Source: Nitrospirota bacterium
Lineage (GTDB): Bacteria > Nitrospirota > Nitrospiria > JACQBW01
Reading direction: 5' to 3'
DNA length: 59,331 nucleotides
Assembly: GCA_016178585.1 (NCBI GenBank)
Contig: JACOTA010000040.1
Span: 1 to 59,331 of the forward strand
Shown here: positions 43,265 through 53,052 of the stretch, piece after piece
Layout of the letters: every line of letters starts with the position of its first letter
How positions within the stretch are numbered: position 1 is the first letter of the stretch
The notes under the pieces: model-generated
Seen by the model: the letters and a program-made list of their open reading frames with translations, nothing else
What the model was told of the DNA's origin: nothing
Database searches by the model: none
Position numbers and translations under genes: made by a program

Positions 43265-43444
43265 TTAACACAAACGGATAACAAGGTGGCGGATTTCCTC
43301 AAGGGACGGGCTTCCGTGCCAGTTCAGGGCGTTCGCTTCGGGGGGAATAGGATCCCCCTTCCGCCCGCATCCCGCCAACAAAAATAAAATGACCAGAAAC
43401 GCCGCCGTTTTTCCTAATTTTTTTTCTTTTAAAGAGTGTCTCAA
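43265..43444 (-). CDS. LptM/YifL-like small lipoprotein
   Basis: A 59-residue protein from a TTG start. A basic N-terminus (RHSLKEKKLGKT) and hydrophobic stretch lead to a lipobox LAGC (C26), then GRKGDPIPPEANAL. The GCGxKGxPxPP motif is that of LptM/YifL lipoproteins, which help LptD assembly and often sit beside dapF or lysA. It lies between argH and lysA with a few bases either side. The start codon and lack of a strong ribosome site keep some doubt. Confidence 0.7.
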   Translation of the reverse strand: MRHSLKEKKLGKTAAFLVILFLLAGCGRKGDPIPPEANALNWHGSPSLEEIRHLVIRLC

Positions 43445-43462
43445 AGAAAGTCTGCAGGTTGT

Positions 43463-44854
43463 TTAACGTCTTTTTCCCAGTTTTTCCAGCCTTTTGATCA
43501 CCTGTGAGGTGGCCGTCCCTCCAATGACATTCCGTTTATTAATGGAAGAAGAAAGGCTGAGGTTCAAAATGTCTTTCTGAAAGAATTTAGAGAACGAGCG
43601 GTACTCTTTTAACGAAAGATCTTCAAGGTATTTCTCGTGTTCCATACAATAACGAACCAGTTTTCCAACCAATTCATGCGCTTTTCTAAAGGTCATTCCC
43701 TTCTCAACAAGGTAATCTGCGATATCGGTTGAAAGAAGATATCCTTTCTGCAACCCCTGAAGCATCCTTGGACGATTGACCTTTAGTTTTGATAAAAGTT
43801 CGGCATAAATCGATAAAACGTTCTTAACCAGGTCAATGGTTTCGAACAAGGGCTCTTTATCCTCCTGGAGGTCCCGATTATAAGCCAATGGAAGCCCCTT
43901 CATCATCGTCAGGGCGGAAAAAAGATTTCCATAGACCCGTCCGGTTTTTCCCCGAACCAGCTCCGGAATATCAGGATTTTTCTTTTGGGGCATCATACTG
44001 CTTCCCGTGCAAAACTCATCCGGAAGGTCGACAAATCCAAATTCCGTTGAGGACCATAAAATCAATTCCTCGCTTAAACGGGACAGATGCATCATCAGAA
44101 CGGAGGCAAAGGAATGAAACTCAATCACGAAATCGCGATCGCTCACGGCGTCGAGGCTGTTCTGGCTGATTTCGGGAAAATCAAGGAGCCGGGCGGTATA
44201 TTCCCGATCGAGGGGAAACCCGGGACCGGCAAGGGCTCCCGAACCCAGGGGCATGACATCGATCCGTTTTAATAAATCGATGAGCCTCTCTTGATCCCGC
44301 TCAACCATTTCATAATAGGCCAGAATATAGTGGGAAAAAAGGATCGGCTGAGCTTTTTGAAGATGGGTGTACCCGGGCATGATCACCTCTAAATGATCTT
44401 TGGCCAGATGAAAAAAAACTTCCTGCAGTCGGCCTAGCAGACCTGCGATTTCAAAGACTTCGTGCTTTAAATAAAGCCGCAAGTCCAAAACAACCTGATC
44501 ATTCCGGCTTCGGCCCGTATGGAGTTTTTCTCCTGCCGGGCCTATTTTTTCGATTAACCGTTTTTCGATGCTCATGTGGATATCTTCAGACGCCTCCGAG
44601 AACTTAAATTTACCGGTTTCAATCTCTTTTAAAATCCCTTCCAGTCCCATGATAATTTTATTCCGTTCATTTGGAGTCATGATATTCGCCCGGCAGAGCG
44701 TTTTACAATGGGCAATACTTCCCTGAATATCTTGACGGTAAAGCCGCCGGTCAAAATGAATCGATGCCGTGAATTTTTCAACGCTGGAAAGGGTGGCTTC
44801 CTGAAAACGTCCGCCCCATAATTTTTTGTTCGCTCTGTTTTTCGGTTGGGTCAT
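43463..44854 (-). CDS. argH: Argininosuccinate lyase
   Basis: A 463-residue lyase giving arginine and fumarate. LWGGRFQEATLSSVEKFT opens the protein and the fumarase-family signature is TGSSMMPQKKNPDIPE. HTGRSRNDQVV and GYTHLQKAQPI are also present. Its start touches the end of argG, so they are translated in sequence. Confidence 0.97.
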   Translation of the reverse strand: MTQPKNRANKKLWGGRFQEATLSSVEKFTASIHFDRRLYRQDIQGSIAHCKTLCRANIMTPNERNKIIMGLEGILKEIETGKFKFSEASEDIHMSIEKRLIEKIGPAGEKLHTGRSRNDQVVLDLRLYLKHEVFEIAGLLGRLQEVFFHLAKDHLEVIMPGYTHLQKAQPILFSHYILAYYEMVERDQERLIDLLKRIDVMPLGSGALAGPGFPLDREYTARLLDFPEISQNSLDAVSDRDFVIEFHSFASVLMMHLSRLSEELILWSSTEFGFVDLPDEFCTGSSMMPQKKNPDIPELVRGKTGRVYGNLFSALTMMKGLPLAYNRDLQEDKEPLFETIDLVKNVLSIYAELLSKLKVNRPRMLQGLQKGYLLSTDIADYLVEKGMTFRKAHELVGKLVRYCMEHEKYLEDLSLKEYRSFSKFFQKDILNLSLSSSINKRNVIGGTATSQVIKRLEKLGKRR

Positions 44855-46057
44855 TTAAAAATCTTTAGATTGAAGTTTAAGGCGAAGTGCGTTGAGTTTA
44901 ATAAACCCTTCAGCGTCTTTCTGATGGTAGACCTCTTCTTCATCAAAGGTTGCAAGGGTCTGATGGTAAAGGGACAGATCCGACTTTCGTCCGACCAGGT
45001 AACAATTCCCTTTATAGAGTTTGAGCCGCACCACTCCCGTGACCCGTTCCTGGCTTTGGTCTATCGCGGTTTGAAGCATCGTCCGCTCGGGAGAAAACCA
45101 ATAGCCGTAATAGACCAGCTCTGCGTACCTTGAAATCCAGGAATCGCGCAAATGAAGGGTTTCCCGATCCATGGTCAGCGATTCAACGGCCCGGTGGGCT
45201 TTATGGAGGATGGTGCCTCCGGGTGTTTCATAAACTCCCCGCGACTTCATTCCGACGTAACGGTTTTCAACGAGGTCTACCCGGCCGATGCCATGTTTTC
45301 CGCCAAAACGGTTTAAAAGGCCGAGCGTTTCCGCGGGGGAATATTTTTTGCCGTTTACGGCCACAGGATTGCCCCGGTTAAATTCAATCTCGACGAATTG
45401 CGGTTTTTGGGGGGCCTTCTCCGGAGCAACCGTCATTTGAAACATCCCTGCCGGCGGTTCCATCCACGGGTCTTCCAGGATTCCCCCTTCGTAACTGGTG
45501 TGGAATAAATTACGATCAATACTGTAGGGTTTTGACCGGGTCGCCGAAATGGGGATTTTACGCGCTTTCGCGTAATCAATCAGGTCTCCTCTTGAACGGA
45601 ACTCCCATTCCCGCCAGGGCGCGATAATTTTAACCGACGGCATGAGGGATAAATAGGTTAACTCAAACCGGACCTGGTCATTTCCCTTCCCGGTTGCCCC
45701 GTGGGCAACGGCGTCTGCTTTCTCTTTCCGGGCGATTTCAATCTGTTTCTTGGCAATGAGAGGACGGGCGATTGAGGTGCCCAACAGATATTCCCCTTCA
45801 TAAATGGCCTCGGCTCTCAGCATGGGAAACACAAAATCTTTAACAAACTCCTCCCGCAGGTCTTCCATATAAACTTTATCCGCGCCGGTTTTCAGGGCCT
45901 TTTCCTTCACGCCTTGCAAATCCTCTTCCTGGCCCAAATTGGCGCAAAAGGCGATGACCTGACAGCGGTAATTTTCTTTTAACCAGGTAATGATGACTGA
46001 CGTATCGAGCCCGCCTGAGTAAGCCAGGACGACTTTCTTAACTTTAGGTTGGGTCAT
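44855..46057 (-). CDS. argG: Argininosuccinate synthase
   Basis: A 400-residue ATP-dependent ligase. The P-loop is [49 protein letters not shown] and [18 protein letters not shown] are typical. It lies 19 bp after argF. Confidence 0.97.
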   Translation of the reverse strand: MTQPKVKKVVLAYSGGLDTSVIITWLKENYRCQVIAFCANLGQEEDLQGVKEKALKTGADKVYMEDLREEFVKDFVFPMLRAEAIYEGEYLLGTSIARPLIAKKQIEIARKEKADAVAHGATGKGNDQVRFELTYLSLMPSVKIIAPWREWEFRSRGDLIDYAKARKIPISATRSKPYSIDRNLFHTSYEGGILEDPWMEPPAGMFQMTVAPEKAPQKPQFVEIEFNRGNPVAVNGKKYSPAETLGLLNRFGGKHGIGRVDLVENRYVGMKSRGVYETPGGTILHKAHRAVESLTMDRETLHLRDSWISRYAELVYYGYWFSPERTMLQTAIDQSQERVTGVVRLKLYKGNCYLVGRKSDLSLYHQTLATFDEEEVYHQKDAEGFIKLNALRLKLQSKDF

Positions 46058-46076
46058 AAGAACATTTTCCTGGTCG

Positions 46077-47027
46077 TTATCGGGCGCTTGACGGAGTTTT
46101 TTTCGGCGATTTAAGGAACATTTCCAATAGAGCTTTCTGGAGATGGAGCCGGTTTTCAGCCTGTTCGAAAATCACGGATCTGGAACTTTCCATCACCTCT
46201 TCTGTTATTTCCTCCCCGCGGTGGGCGGGTAAACAGTGCATCACCAGAACTTGAGGGTCAGCCAGTTTCAAAAAGGACGCATTAACCTGATAGGGTCTAA
46301 AAACATCCTTCATTTTATTTTTTTCCATTTCCTGGCCCATACTCACCCAGACATCGGTATAGAGAATATTGGCGTTCCGGGCGGCGGCCTTCGGATCGGT
46401 TGTGACTTCGACACGGGATCCATGCTTTTCCGCTTCAACTTGCGCCGCCTTAACAATCTCTTCCCTGGGTTGAAAACCCTTTGGAGAGGCAATGATGACA
46501 TTCATTCCGACCTTCGAGGCCCCTTCTAAAATAGAATGAGCCACATTATTTCCGTCCCCAAAATAAGCCAGGGTCAACCCTTTCAAATTCCCTTTTTTTT
46601 CGCGTATCGTCATCAGATCGGATAAAATCTGGCAGGGATGATGAAGGTCGGTTAACCCGTTAATCACCGGGATCGTCGCATAACGAGCCCATTCTTCGAC
46701 AACCTCCTGGGCAAACGTTCGAATCACGAGACCATCGATATAAGAAGAAAGAACCCGTGCGGTGTCTTTAATGGTCTCTCCCCTTTGGAGCTGGATATCG
46801 TAAGTTGATAGAAAAATCGAATGCCCCCCGAGCTGGGCCATCGCCACCTCGAAAGAAACCCGCGTTCGAGTCGAAGCTTTTTCAAACAGCAAACCGAGGG
46901 TTTTCCCTTTTAGGTGGGGGTGAAGAATATCCTTTTTAAGCTCTTCTTTTAAATCCTGCGCCCGTAAAAGGAGAATTTCAATTTCGTCGAGCGTCAGGTT
47001 GTTTAAGGACAGGAGGTCTCGTTTCAT
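46077..47027 (-). CDS. argF: Ornithine carbamoyltransferase
   Basis: A 316-residue enzyme making citrulline. The carbamoyl-phosphate motif is [14 protein letters not shown], the HPCQ motif is in [13 protein letters not shown], and [10 protein letters not shown] binds ornithine. It overlaps argD by 4 bp. Confidence 0.97.
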   Translation of the reverse strand: MKRDLLSLNNLTLDEIEILLLRAQDLKEELKKDILHPHLKGKTLGLLFEKASTRTRVSFEVAMAQLGGHSIFLSTYDIQLQRGETIKDTARVLSSYIDGLVIRTFAQEVVEEWARYATIPVINGLTDLHHPCQILSDLMTIREKKGNLKGLTLAYFGDGNNVAHSILEGASKVGMNVIIASPKGFQPREEIVKAAQVEAEKHGSRVEVTTDPKAAARNANILYTDVWVSMGQEMEKNKMKDVFRPYQVNASFLKLADPQVLVMHCLPAHRGEEITEEVMESSRSVIFEQAENRLHLQKALLEMFLKSPKKTPSSAR

Positions 47028-48226
47028 TTCACTTCGATCTTTTCAAAAACAGATTCCAATATTTCAATAAATTCCTCCGCGTTTTCCTCGGTTGAATTTA
47101 AAGGTGGAGCGAAACGAAGAATGCGTTCAGCGGTGCAATTAATCAATAAACCTGCGTCCAGGCAGCTTAAAACAATCGGGCGCCCTTCAATGAGAAGCTC
47201 CATTCCGATTAATAGACCTTTTCCCCTGACCTCTTTAATAAACGAATAACGGGACTGTAATTTCATTAATTTTTCCAGAATAAACGCCCCCAGACGCCGG
47301 CAATTCTCCAGAATAAAATGGTCGGCGGTCAGCGTTTCAACCACGACCAATCCCGCGCTGCAGGCCAGAGGATTTCCTCCAAAGGTCGAGCCATGGGAGC
47401 CATGGGAGAAAACTTTATTGATAGGGTTTTTCGCGATCATTGCCCCGATCGGGACCCCTCCGCCTAAACCTTTGGCAAGGGTCAAAATGTCCGGAGTTAT
47501 TCCGGAATATTCATAGGCAAAAAGGGAGCCCGTCCGCCCCAGGCCGGTTTGAATTTCATCAAAAATCAGGAGCAGACCATGGCGGTCTGCCAGTTCACGC
47601 AACCCTCTTAAATAACGGGAGGAAGGGACAATAATCCCCCGCTCCCCTTGAATCGGCTCCACCAGAATAGCCGCGGTTTTCGCGGAAATCGCTTTTTCTA
47701 CCGCATCAAGATCATCATAATTCACATAAACGAAGCCAGGGAGAAGAGGTTCGTACCCGTGATGAAGTTTTTCCTGACCCGAAGCGCTTAACCCTCCGTA
47801 GGTCCTTCCGTGAAAAGAACCGTTCATCGTAATAAATTCGTAGCGGTCGGTTTTCCCTTCGGCTTTAAAATACTTTCGGACAAGTTTTAGCGCCGCTTCA
47901 TTGGCCTCCGTCCCGCTGTTGCAGAAAAAGACCTTTCCCTCAAAGGTCATTTCGACCAGTTTTTTGGCTAAAAAGATCTGAGGCTCGCTATAATAGAGAT
48001 TAGACGCATGGATCAAACGCTGAGCTTGCTTTTGTAATGCGACTGTAATGGGAGGAAAACAATGACCCAGGCTGTTGACGGCGATCCCGCTGATAAAATC
48101 CAGATACTCCTTGCCCTCCGGATCATAAACTTTATTACCTCTCCCTTTCTTGATAACCAGAGGAGAACGGTTGTAGGTTCCCATAATATATTGATTGGAA
48201 AGACGGATCAACTCTTCCGATGACAT
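47024..48226 (-). CDS. argD: Acetylornithine aminotransferase
   Basis: A 400-residue class III aminotransferase. The cofactor lysine is in TLAKGLGGGVPIGAMIA, with FCNSGTEANEAALKL and GSFHGRTYGGLSA. It heads the argD-argF-argG-argH block, and in lysine synthesis may also act as succinyl-DAP aminotransferase. It is divergent from rpsB. Confidence 0.95.
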   Translation of the reverse strand: MSSEELIRLSNQYIMGTYNRSPLVIKKGRGNKVYDPEGKEYLDFISGIAVNSLGHCFPPITVALQKQAQRLIHASNLYYSEPQIFLAKKLVEMTFEGKVFFCNSGTEANEAALKLVRKYFKAEGKTDRYEFITMNGSFHGRTYGGLSASGQEKLHHGYEPLLPGFVYVNYDDLDAVEKAISAKTAAILVEPIQGERGIIVPSSRYLRGLRELADRHGLLLIFDEIQTGLGRTGSLFAYEYSGITPDILTLAKGLGGGVPIGAMIAKNPINKVFSHGSHGSTFGGNPLACSAGLVVVETLTADHFILENCRRLGAFILEKLMKLQSRYSFIKEVRGKGLLIGMELLIEGRPIVLSCLDAGLLINCTAERILRFAPPLNSTEENAEEFIEILESVFEKIEVK

Positions 48227-48323
48227 GGCTTTTCTTACCTTTTCCCCTGTGCTTTTAAACTTTAAAAAATTTCAACATACCACTATTGACCCGGGAAAAA
48301 CAATCCTAAATTTATTATTTAAC

Positions 48324-48351
48324 TTGAAAAAGGTGGAGTTTTGTGTTAATT
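48324..48351 (+). promoter_or_regulatory. Candidate promoter for the rpsB operon
   Basis: TTGAAA with TTAATT 16 bp later (or TAATTT 17 bp later) lies in the AT-rich gap between argD and rpsB, about 150 bp upstream of the rpsB ATG. The long leader could carry the S2-binding autoregulatory structure found in other bacteria, but I could not fold it. The rest of 48227-48501 has no gene. Confidence 0.4.
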
Positions 48352-48501
48352 TCCTAAGGCTTATAAATTTCTCACGCACCTTTTTCTTTATCCGGGTCTC
48401 TTTTGAGAAGGATAAAGCAGCCCGGCAGATTAAACGTTTGTTTTTTCAGCGCCCGAGGCGCAAGGATGCGGCGGTCTAACCCTATTTAAGGAGTGTTTAC
48501 A

Positions 48502-49278
48502 ATGTCTCAACTGGCAATGAAGGATCTTTTAGAAGCGGGCGTCCATTTTGGTCATCAGACCAAGCGGTGGAACCCGAAAATGAAAAAATTTATCTATGGC
48601 GAACGAAATCAAATCTATATCATTGATCTGCAGCAAACGGTTAAACTCTTTGATCAGGCCTATCAATTTGTCAAAAATACCGTGGCCAACGGAGAGTCGG
48701 TTCTCTTCGTGGGGACGAAGCGGCAGGCCGAGAGTATTATTCAGGAAGAGGCCAAACGCTGTGAAATGTTTTTTGTCAGCCACCGGTGGCTTGGAGGCAT
48801 GCTGACCAATTTTCAAACCATCAGAAAGAGCATCGACAAATTAAAAAAACTGGAAGCGACAAAGGCAGACGGAACGTTTGAAAAATTGACGAAAAAAGAG
48901 GTCTCTCATCTGGAAAAAGAAATGGCCTCTCTCGAGAGAGCCCTGGGAGGAATTAAAGACATGAAACGTCTTCCCGGAGCTATTTTCATCATCGATACTA
49001 AAAAAGAGAGCATCGCCGTCATGGAAGCCAACCGCCTGGGGATCCCCACGGTCGCAATTATCGACACGAATTGCAATCCCGATGAGATTGACTATGTCAT
49101 CCCCGGAAACGACGATGCCATCCGTTCCATCAAGTTAATCACTTCTCGCATTGCGGACGCCATCATTGAGGGGAAACAACTCCGGGCGGCCAAGTCTCAC
49201 AAGGAAGAAGTTAAACCGGCTCCCCTTTCTCAATCTGAAATCAGCATTGAAGAGGAAAAGAAAGAAGCGCCCGTTTAA
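48502..49278 (+). CDS. rpsB: 30S ribosomal protein S2
   Basis: About 258 residues from the ATG at 48502, which has AAGGAG upstream; the frame open from 48493 adds three residues before it. [37 protein letters not shown] and [20 protein letters not shown] are diagnostic. A charged tail (EEEKKEAPV) ends it. First gene of rpsB-tsf-pyrH-frr. Confidence 0.97.
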   Translation: MSQLAMKDLLEAGVHFGHQTKRWNPKMKKFIYGERNQIYIIDLQQTVKLFDQAYQFVKNTVANGESVLFVGTKRQAESIIQEEAKRCEMFFVSHRWLGGMLTNFQTIRKSIDKLKKLEATKADGTFEKLTKKEVSHLEKEMASLERALGGIKDMKRLPGAIFIIDTKKESIAVMEANRLGIPTVAIIDTNCNPDEIDYVIPGNDDAIRSIKLITSRIADAIIEGKQLRAAKSHKEEVKPAPLSQSEISIEEEKKEAPV

Positions 49279-49345
49279 AGACACCGGGTTGAATGGGTTT
49301 GACTGAAAAAAATTAAAACGAAAACAAGGATTTAAGGGCATCCCT

Positions 49346-49948
49346 ATGGCAGTGATCGACGCAAATATTGTAAAAGAGCTTCGCGAAAAAACCGGCGCTG
49401 GAATCATGGATTGCAAGACCGCACTTTCCCAGACAGGCGGAGACGTTGAAAAGGCCATTGTCTATCTAAGAGAAAAAGGGACTTTACAGGCTGCCAAAAA
49501 ATCAGAAAGACAAACAACCGAGGGGATTATCGGCTCTTACGTTCATTCCGGCGGAAAAATCGCTGTTTTAGTCGAAGTCAATTGTGAAACTGATTTTGTG
49601 GCAAGGAATGAAGAGTTTCAGGAGTTGGTCAAGGACCTTGCGATGCAGGTGGCGGGAAGCTTTCCCGAGCCTCTTTACGTTTCAAAAGAAGAAGTCCCTT
49701 CAGAAATTTTAGAAAAAGAAAAACAAATTTATATCAAACAGGCTGAAGGATCAGGGAAGCCTCCGGCTGTTATTGAAAAAATAGCTTCAGGAAAACTCGA
49801 CAAGTATCTTTCAGAAATCTGCCTTTCTGAACAGTCCTTCATCAAAAATCCGGACATTAAAATCAAAGACCTGCTAAACCAGAAAATCGCAAAAATAGGT
49901 GAAAACATCCAGATCAAGAGATTCGTTAAATATAAAGTCGGAAATTAA
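49346..49948 (+). CDS. tsf: Elongation factor Ts (short form)
   Basis: A 200-residue nucleotide exchange factor for EF-Tu. The UBA-like N-terminus (VKELREKTGAGIMDCKTALS) and core (EVNCETDFVARNEEFQELV) are present. At 200 residues it has one core subdomain plus a short C-terminal element, as in several non-proteobacterial lineages, not the ~283 of E. coli. Confidence 0.96.
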   Translation: MAVIDANIVKELREKTGAGIMDCKTALSQTGGDVEKAIVYLREKGTLQAAKKSERQTTEGIIGSYVHSGGKIAVLVEVNCETDFVARNEEFQELVKDLAMQVAGSFPEPLYVSKEEVPSEILEKEKQIYIKQAEGSGKPPAVIEKIASGKLDKYLSEICLSEQSFIKNPDIKIKDLLNQKIAKIGENIQIKRFVKYKVGN

Positions 49949-49981
49949 GCGAAAAGCCCATTTTATTCTGCGGACGGTTGA

Positions 49982-50692
49982 GTGTATAAAAGGATCCTGT
50001 TAAAGATTAGCGGCGAAGCCCTGGCGGGAGAACAGGGGTACGGAATAGACCCCAAGATTCTGGAACTCATTGGTGAAGAAATAAAAGAGATTGTTCAACT
50101 CGGAACTGAAATCGCGATCGTCATCGGCGGCGGGAACATCTTTCGAGGCATTGCGGCCAGCGCTCAAGGCATGGAGCGGACCTCGGCAGATTATATGGGA
50201 ATGCTCGCCACCGTACTCAATGCCCTGGCTCTTCAAAATATCCTCGAAAAAAAACAGGTTTATACCCGCGTCCAATCGGCGATTGAAATGAGACAGCTTG
50301 CGGAACCTTACATTCGACGGCGGGCGATAAGACACCTGGAAAAAAAAAGAGTCGTCATTTTTGCCGGCGGAACAGGAAACCCCTATTTTTCAACTGACAC
50401 GGCGGCGGTTTTGCGCGCCATGGAAATCGGAGCCAATGTCATTTTAAAAGGGACAAAGGTCGACGGCATCTACGACCAGGATCCGATGAAATATCACGAA
50501 GCCAAACAATTCCAGAGCCTTACCTTTTCAGATGTCCTAAAAAAGGAGCTGAAAGTTATGGATACGACGGCCATTACTTTATGTATGGACAACAACCTTC
50601 CCATTATTGTATTTAACATTAAAATCAACGGAAATATTAAAAAAGTGGTTTCAGGGGGGAAAATCGGGACCCTTGTGCATATGAACGGATGA
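49982..50692 (+). CDS. pyrH: Uridylate kinase
   Basis: A 236-residue amino-acid-kinase-family UMP kinase with a GTG start. [56 protein letters not shown] and [10 protein letters not shown] are typical. It precedes frr by 7 bp. Confidence 0.96.
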   Translation: MYKRILLKISGEALAGEQGYGIDPKILELIGEEIKEIVQLGTEIAIVIGGGNIFRGIAASAQGMERTSADYMGMLATVLNALALQNILEKKQVYTRVQSAIEMRQLAEPYIRRRAIRHLEKKRVVIFAGGTGNPYFSTDTAAVLRAMEIGANVILKGTKVDGIYDQDPMKYHEAKQFQSLTFSDVLKKELKVMDTTAITLCMDNNLPIIVFNIKINGNIKKVVSGGKIGTLVHMNG

Positions 50693-50699
50693 CAAAAAA

Positions 50700-51257
50700 A
50701 TGAATCCTGAAATTAAAAAAAATTTGCAGGAAAAAACCAACGCCGCCATGGAACATTTTCGAAAAGAAGTGGCCGGAGTTCGCACGGGCCGCACCTCTTT
50801 AGCTTTTCTTGACGGAGTAAAAGTCAACTTCTATGGAACCCTGACCCCGGTAAAACAGGTCGGAACCCTGAATATATCCGACAGCCGGACCATCATTATT
50901 TCTCCATGGGATACCACCCTTATTCCTGAAATTGAAAAAGGAATCCAGCAGTCTGATCTGGGAATAACCCCTTCTAACGACGGAAAGGTCATCCGGCTCA
51001 GTTTCCCCCCGCTCACTGAAGAGCGCCGGAAAGAACTTGTTAAACATATCAAGAAGATCGGGGAAGAAAATAAGGTCCATATTCGGAATATCCGGCGGGA
51101 TACCAACGACGAGCTCAAAAAACAACAAAAAGAAGGAAAAATCTCCGAAGATGAATTAAGAAAAAATCAGGACGAAGTCCAGAAACTGATTGACCAAAAT
51201 ATATTAAAACTGGACGAACTCATTCAGAAAAAAGAACATGAAATCCTGGAGGTTTAG
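50700..51257 (+). CDS. frr: Ribosome recycling factor
   Basis: A 185-residue factor that splits post-termination ribosomes with EF-G. FRKEVAGVRTGRTSLAFLD opens it, IIISPWD and GKVIRLSFPPLTEERRKELV follow, and the long helical hairpin ends LIQKKEHEILEV. Length is normal. Confidence 0.97.
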   Translation: MNPEIKKNLQEKTNAAMEHFRKEVAGVRTGRTSLAFLDGVKVNFYGTLTPVKQVGTLNISDSRTIIISPWDTTLIPEIEKGIQQSDLGITPSNDGKVIRLSFPPLTEERRKELVKHIKKIGEENKVHIRNIRRDTNDELKKQQKEGKISEDELRKNQDEVQKLIDQNILKLDELIQKKEHEILEV

Positions 51258-51329
51258 TAGAAAAAAATTCAATGACCTGGCTTCGCTGCGGAATCGCTCG
51301 CGAGCAAGCTTTGTGGGAGGCTTAACCTA

Positions 51330-51764
51330 ATGAAATCTTCTTTCAAAAATTCTTTTTTAAATAAAACGGTTGTCCTTTATTTATGTATGGCTATTTTGTT
51401 GATCGGCGCGTTTCCCGCCGATTTATTTGCGATGTTCCTTTCATCTTCGTCCCCTGCGGAGGCTAATCCATTCAGCATGTTCTCTGCCAACAGAGAACAT
51501 GATATCAAAAATGTTCAGAAAATCCTTGAAACAAAACTCCTTCAGCAGAGACTAAAAGACCTGGGTTTGACTGCGGAACAGATTTCCAGCCGAATCAGCC
51601 AGTTAACCGATGCGCAACTGCACCAAATCTCGTCAAAAATCGATTCAATGCAAACCGGAGGAGGGGGTGATGGTTTAGGCGTCATTATCGCTCTCCTGGT
51701 CATTGCCATCCTGGTTGTTGTTCTTTTACAGGTATCCGGCCATAAGGTCATTATTACCCGATAA
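51330..51764 (+). CDS. PA2779-family protein
   Basis: A 144-residue protein with an N-terminal membrane segment/signal (VVLYLCMAILLIGAF), an alpha-helical middle (LQQRLKDLGLTAEQISSRIS-QLTDAQLHQISSKID), a glycine-rich hinge (GGGGDGLG) and a C-terminal helix (IIALLVIAILVVVLLQVSG). This layout is that of PA2779-like proteins, which occur beside PA2778 peptidases. Function is unknown. The upstream gap 51258-51329 contains decayed repeat sequence. Confidence 0.75.
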   Translation: MKSSFKNSFLNKTVVLYLCMAILLIGAFPADLFAMFLSSSSPAEANPFSMFSANREHDIKNVQKILETKLLQQRLKDLGLTAEQISSRISQLTDAQLHQISSKIDSMQTGGGGDGLGVIIALLVIAILVVVLLQVSGHKVIITR

Positions 51765-51788
51765 ATCACCGCATCAGAAACGGTTTAT

Positions 51789-52364
51789 TTGAAAAAAACT
51801 GGTTTTCTCATTCCTTTTCTCGTTTATTCAATTCTGCTCACTTTTATTTTCGTCCTTATTGGCTGTACGCATAACGAAAGACCTGACATCACCAACCAGT
51901 TTCCTGACAAGGCCTTTTTAATCCCGGGGGTGCCTTTTTTCCCCCAAAAGGACCAGTTCTGCGGGCCTGCGTCTCTGCAATCTGTTTTTGCCTACTGGGG
52001 CCGATCTTTTAATCAAGAAGAAATTTCCAAAGAAATCTTTATCCCTCAATTAAAAGGCACGTTGAACTTTGATCTCGTCAATTTTGCCGCGGTCCACGGT
52101 TTCCTGGCAGAAACACCTGCGGGAACCCGGGAAGAATTAGAAGGGCAGATCAGACAAAAACATCCTGTCATTGCGTTCCTGAACCTGGGGAACAATTTAT
52201 TTCCTCTGGGTCATTATATTGTGATCATCGGTTATGACCTTTCAAAAAAAGAAATTATTTTTCATTCAGGCCAAAATGAATTTAAACGAATGTCATATCC
52301 TGCTTTTTTAAACCAATGGAAGAGCACCGATGACTGGATGCTCGTTGTATTGCCAGGGGTTTAG
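51789..52364 (+). CDS. PA2778-type C39-like cysteine peptidase, lipoprotein
   Basis: A 191-residue protein with a TTG start, a lipobox (FVLIGC, C26) and a papain-like C39 domain. The catalytic cysteine is C58 in KDQFCGPASLQSVFAYWG and the histidine is H141 in PLGHYIVIIGYD. In Pseudomonas PA2778 the peptidase is fused to TPR repeats; here the TPR part is the next gene. The substrate is unknown. Confidence 0.78.
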   Translation: MKKTGFLIPFLVYSILLTFIFVLIGCTHNERPDITNQFPDKAFLIPGVPFFPQKDQFCGPASLQSVFAYWGRSFNQEEISKEIFIPQLKGTLNFDLVNFAAVHGFLAETPAGTREELEGQIRQKHPVIAFLNLGNNLFPLGHYIVIIGYDLSKKEIIFHSGQNEFKRMSYPAFLNQWKSTDDWMLVVLPGV

Positions 52365-52380
52365 ACGGAACGAAAGACCC

Positions 52381-53052
52381 ATGTTTTTATTTTTCTCCTT
52401 TTTCCAATATGTTATGATTGGACTAGTTGTTACGATGACAAGCGGATGCGGCCATTTGCCAAAAATCGTCGTGTTACATGATCCTCTATCCGCGGAGGAA
52501 CATTTTCAACTGGCTTTGACCTATGAAAGGAAAAAAGAGTACGACCTTGCGCTGAAGGAATACGAGGAGGTCCTTAAGAAAAAACAGTTCCGCGAAGAGT
52601 CCTACACGAATATGGCGAATATTTACCTGGCTCAGGGAAAAGCCGGTCTTGCGGAAGAGTTTTATCAAAAATCAATCCGGATAAATCCTTCTTATGGCAA
52701 GGCTTATAATAATCTCGCCTGGCTCTATTTGACCCAAAACGAGAAATTAGATCAGGCCGAACAGCTTCTCCTCGATGCCATTAACAGAGACCCTCGGTTA
52801 TCCCCTGATTTTCTCGACACGCTCAGTTTCGTTTACGAAAAAGAAGGCCGATGGGACAAAGCCTTGGAAACTTTAAAAAAAGCCGAATCGGCTGGATTTG
52901 ACGACCGCCCTGAGGAAGCCATTCAATTTTATCAACATCTGGAAAAAGTTCTGACCTTTTTAGGCCAGTTAACCGACGCCGCCCAGGCTCATCAAAAAAT
53001 GACGACCTTGCAAAACCAAATGAATCAGGAAATTTCAGCGCATGGCCATTAA
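52381..53052 (+). CDS. TPR-repeat lipoprotein of the PA2778 trio
   Basis: About 223 residues from the ATG at 52381. The signal ends with a lipobox (MTSGC), then four or so TPR repeats: HFQLALTYERKKEYDLALKE, SYTNMANIYLAQGKAGLAEE, AYNNLAWLYLTQNEKLDQAE. It overlaps alr by 11 bp. It likely holds or presents substrate to the C39-like partner. Confidence 0.75.
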   Translation: MFLFFSFFQYVMIGLVVTMTSGCGHLPKIVVLHDPLSAEEHFQLALTYERKKEYDLALKEYEEVLKKKQFREESYTNMANIYLAQGKAGLAEEFYQKSIRINPSYGKAYNNLAWLYLTQNEKLDQAEQLLLDAINRDPRLSPDFLDTLSFVYEKEGRWDKALETLKKAESAGFDDRPEEAIQFYQHLEKVLTFLGQLTDAAQAHQKMTTLQNQMNQEISAHGH

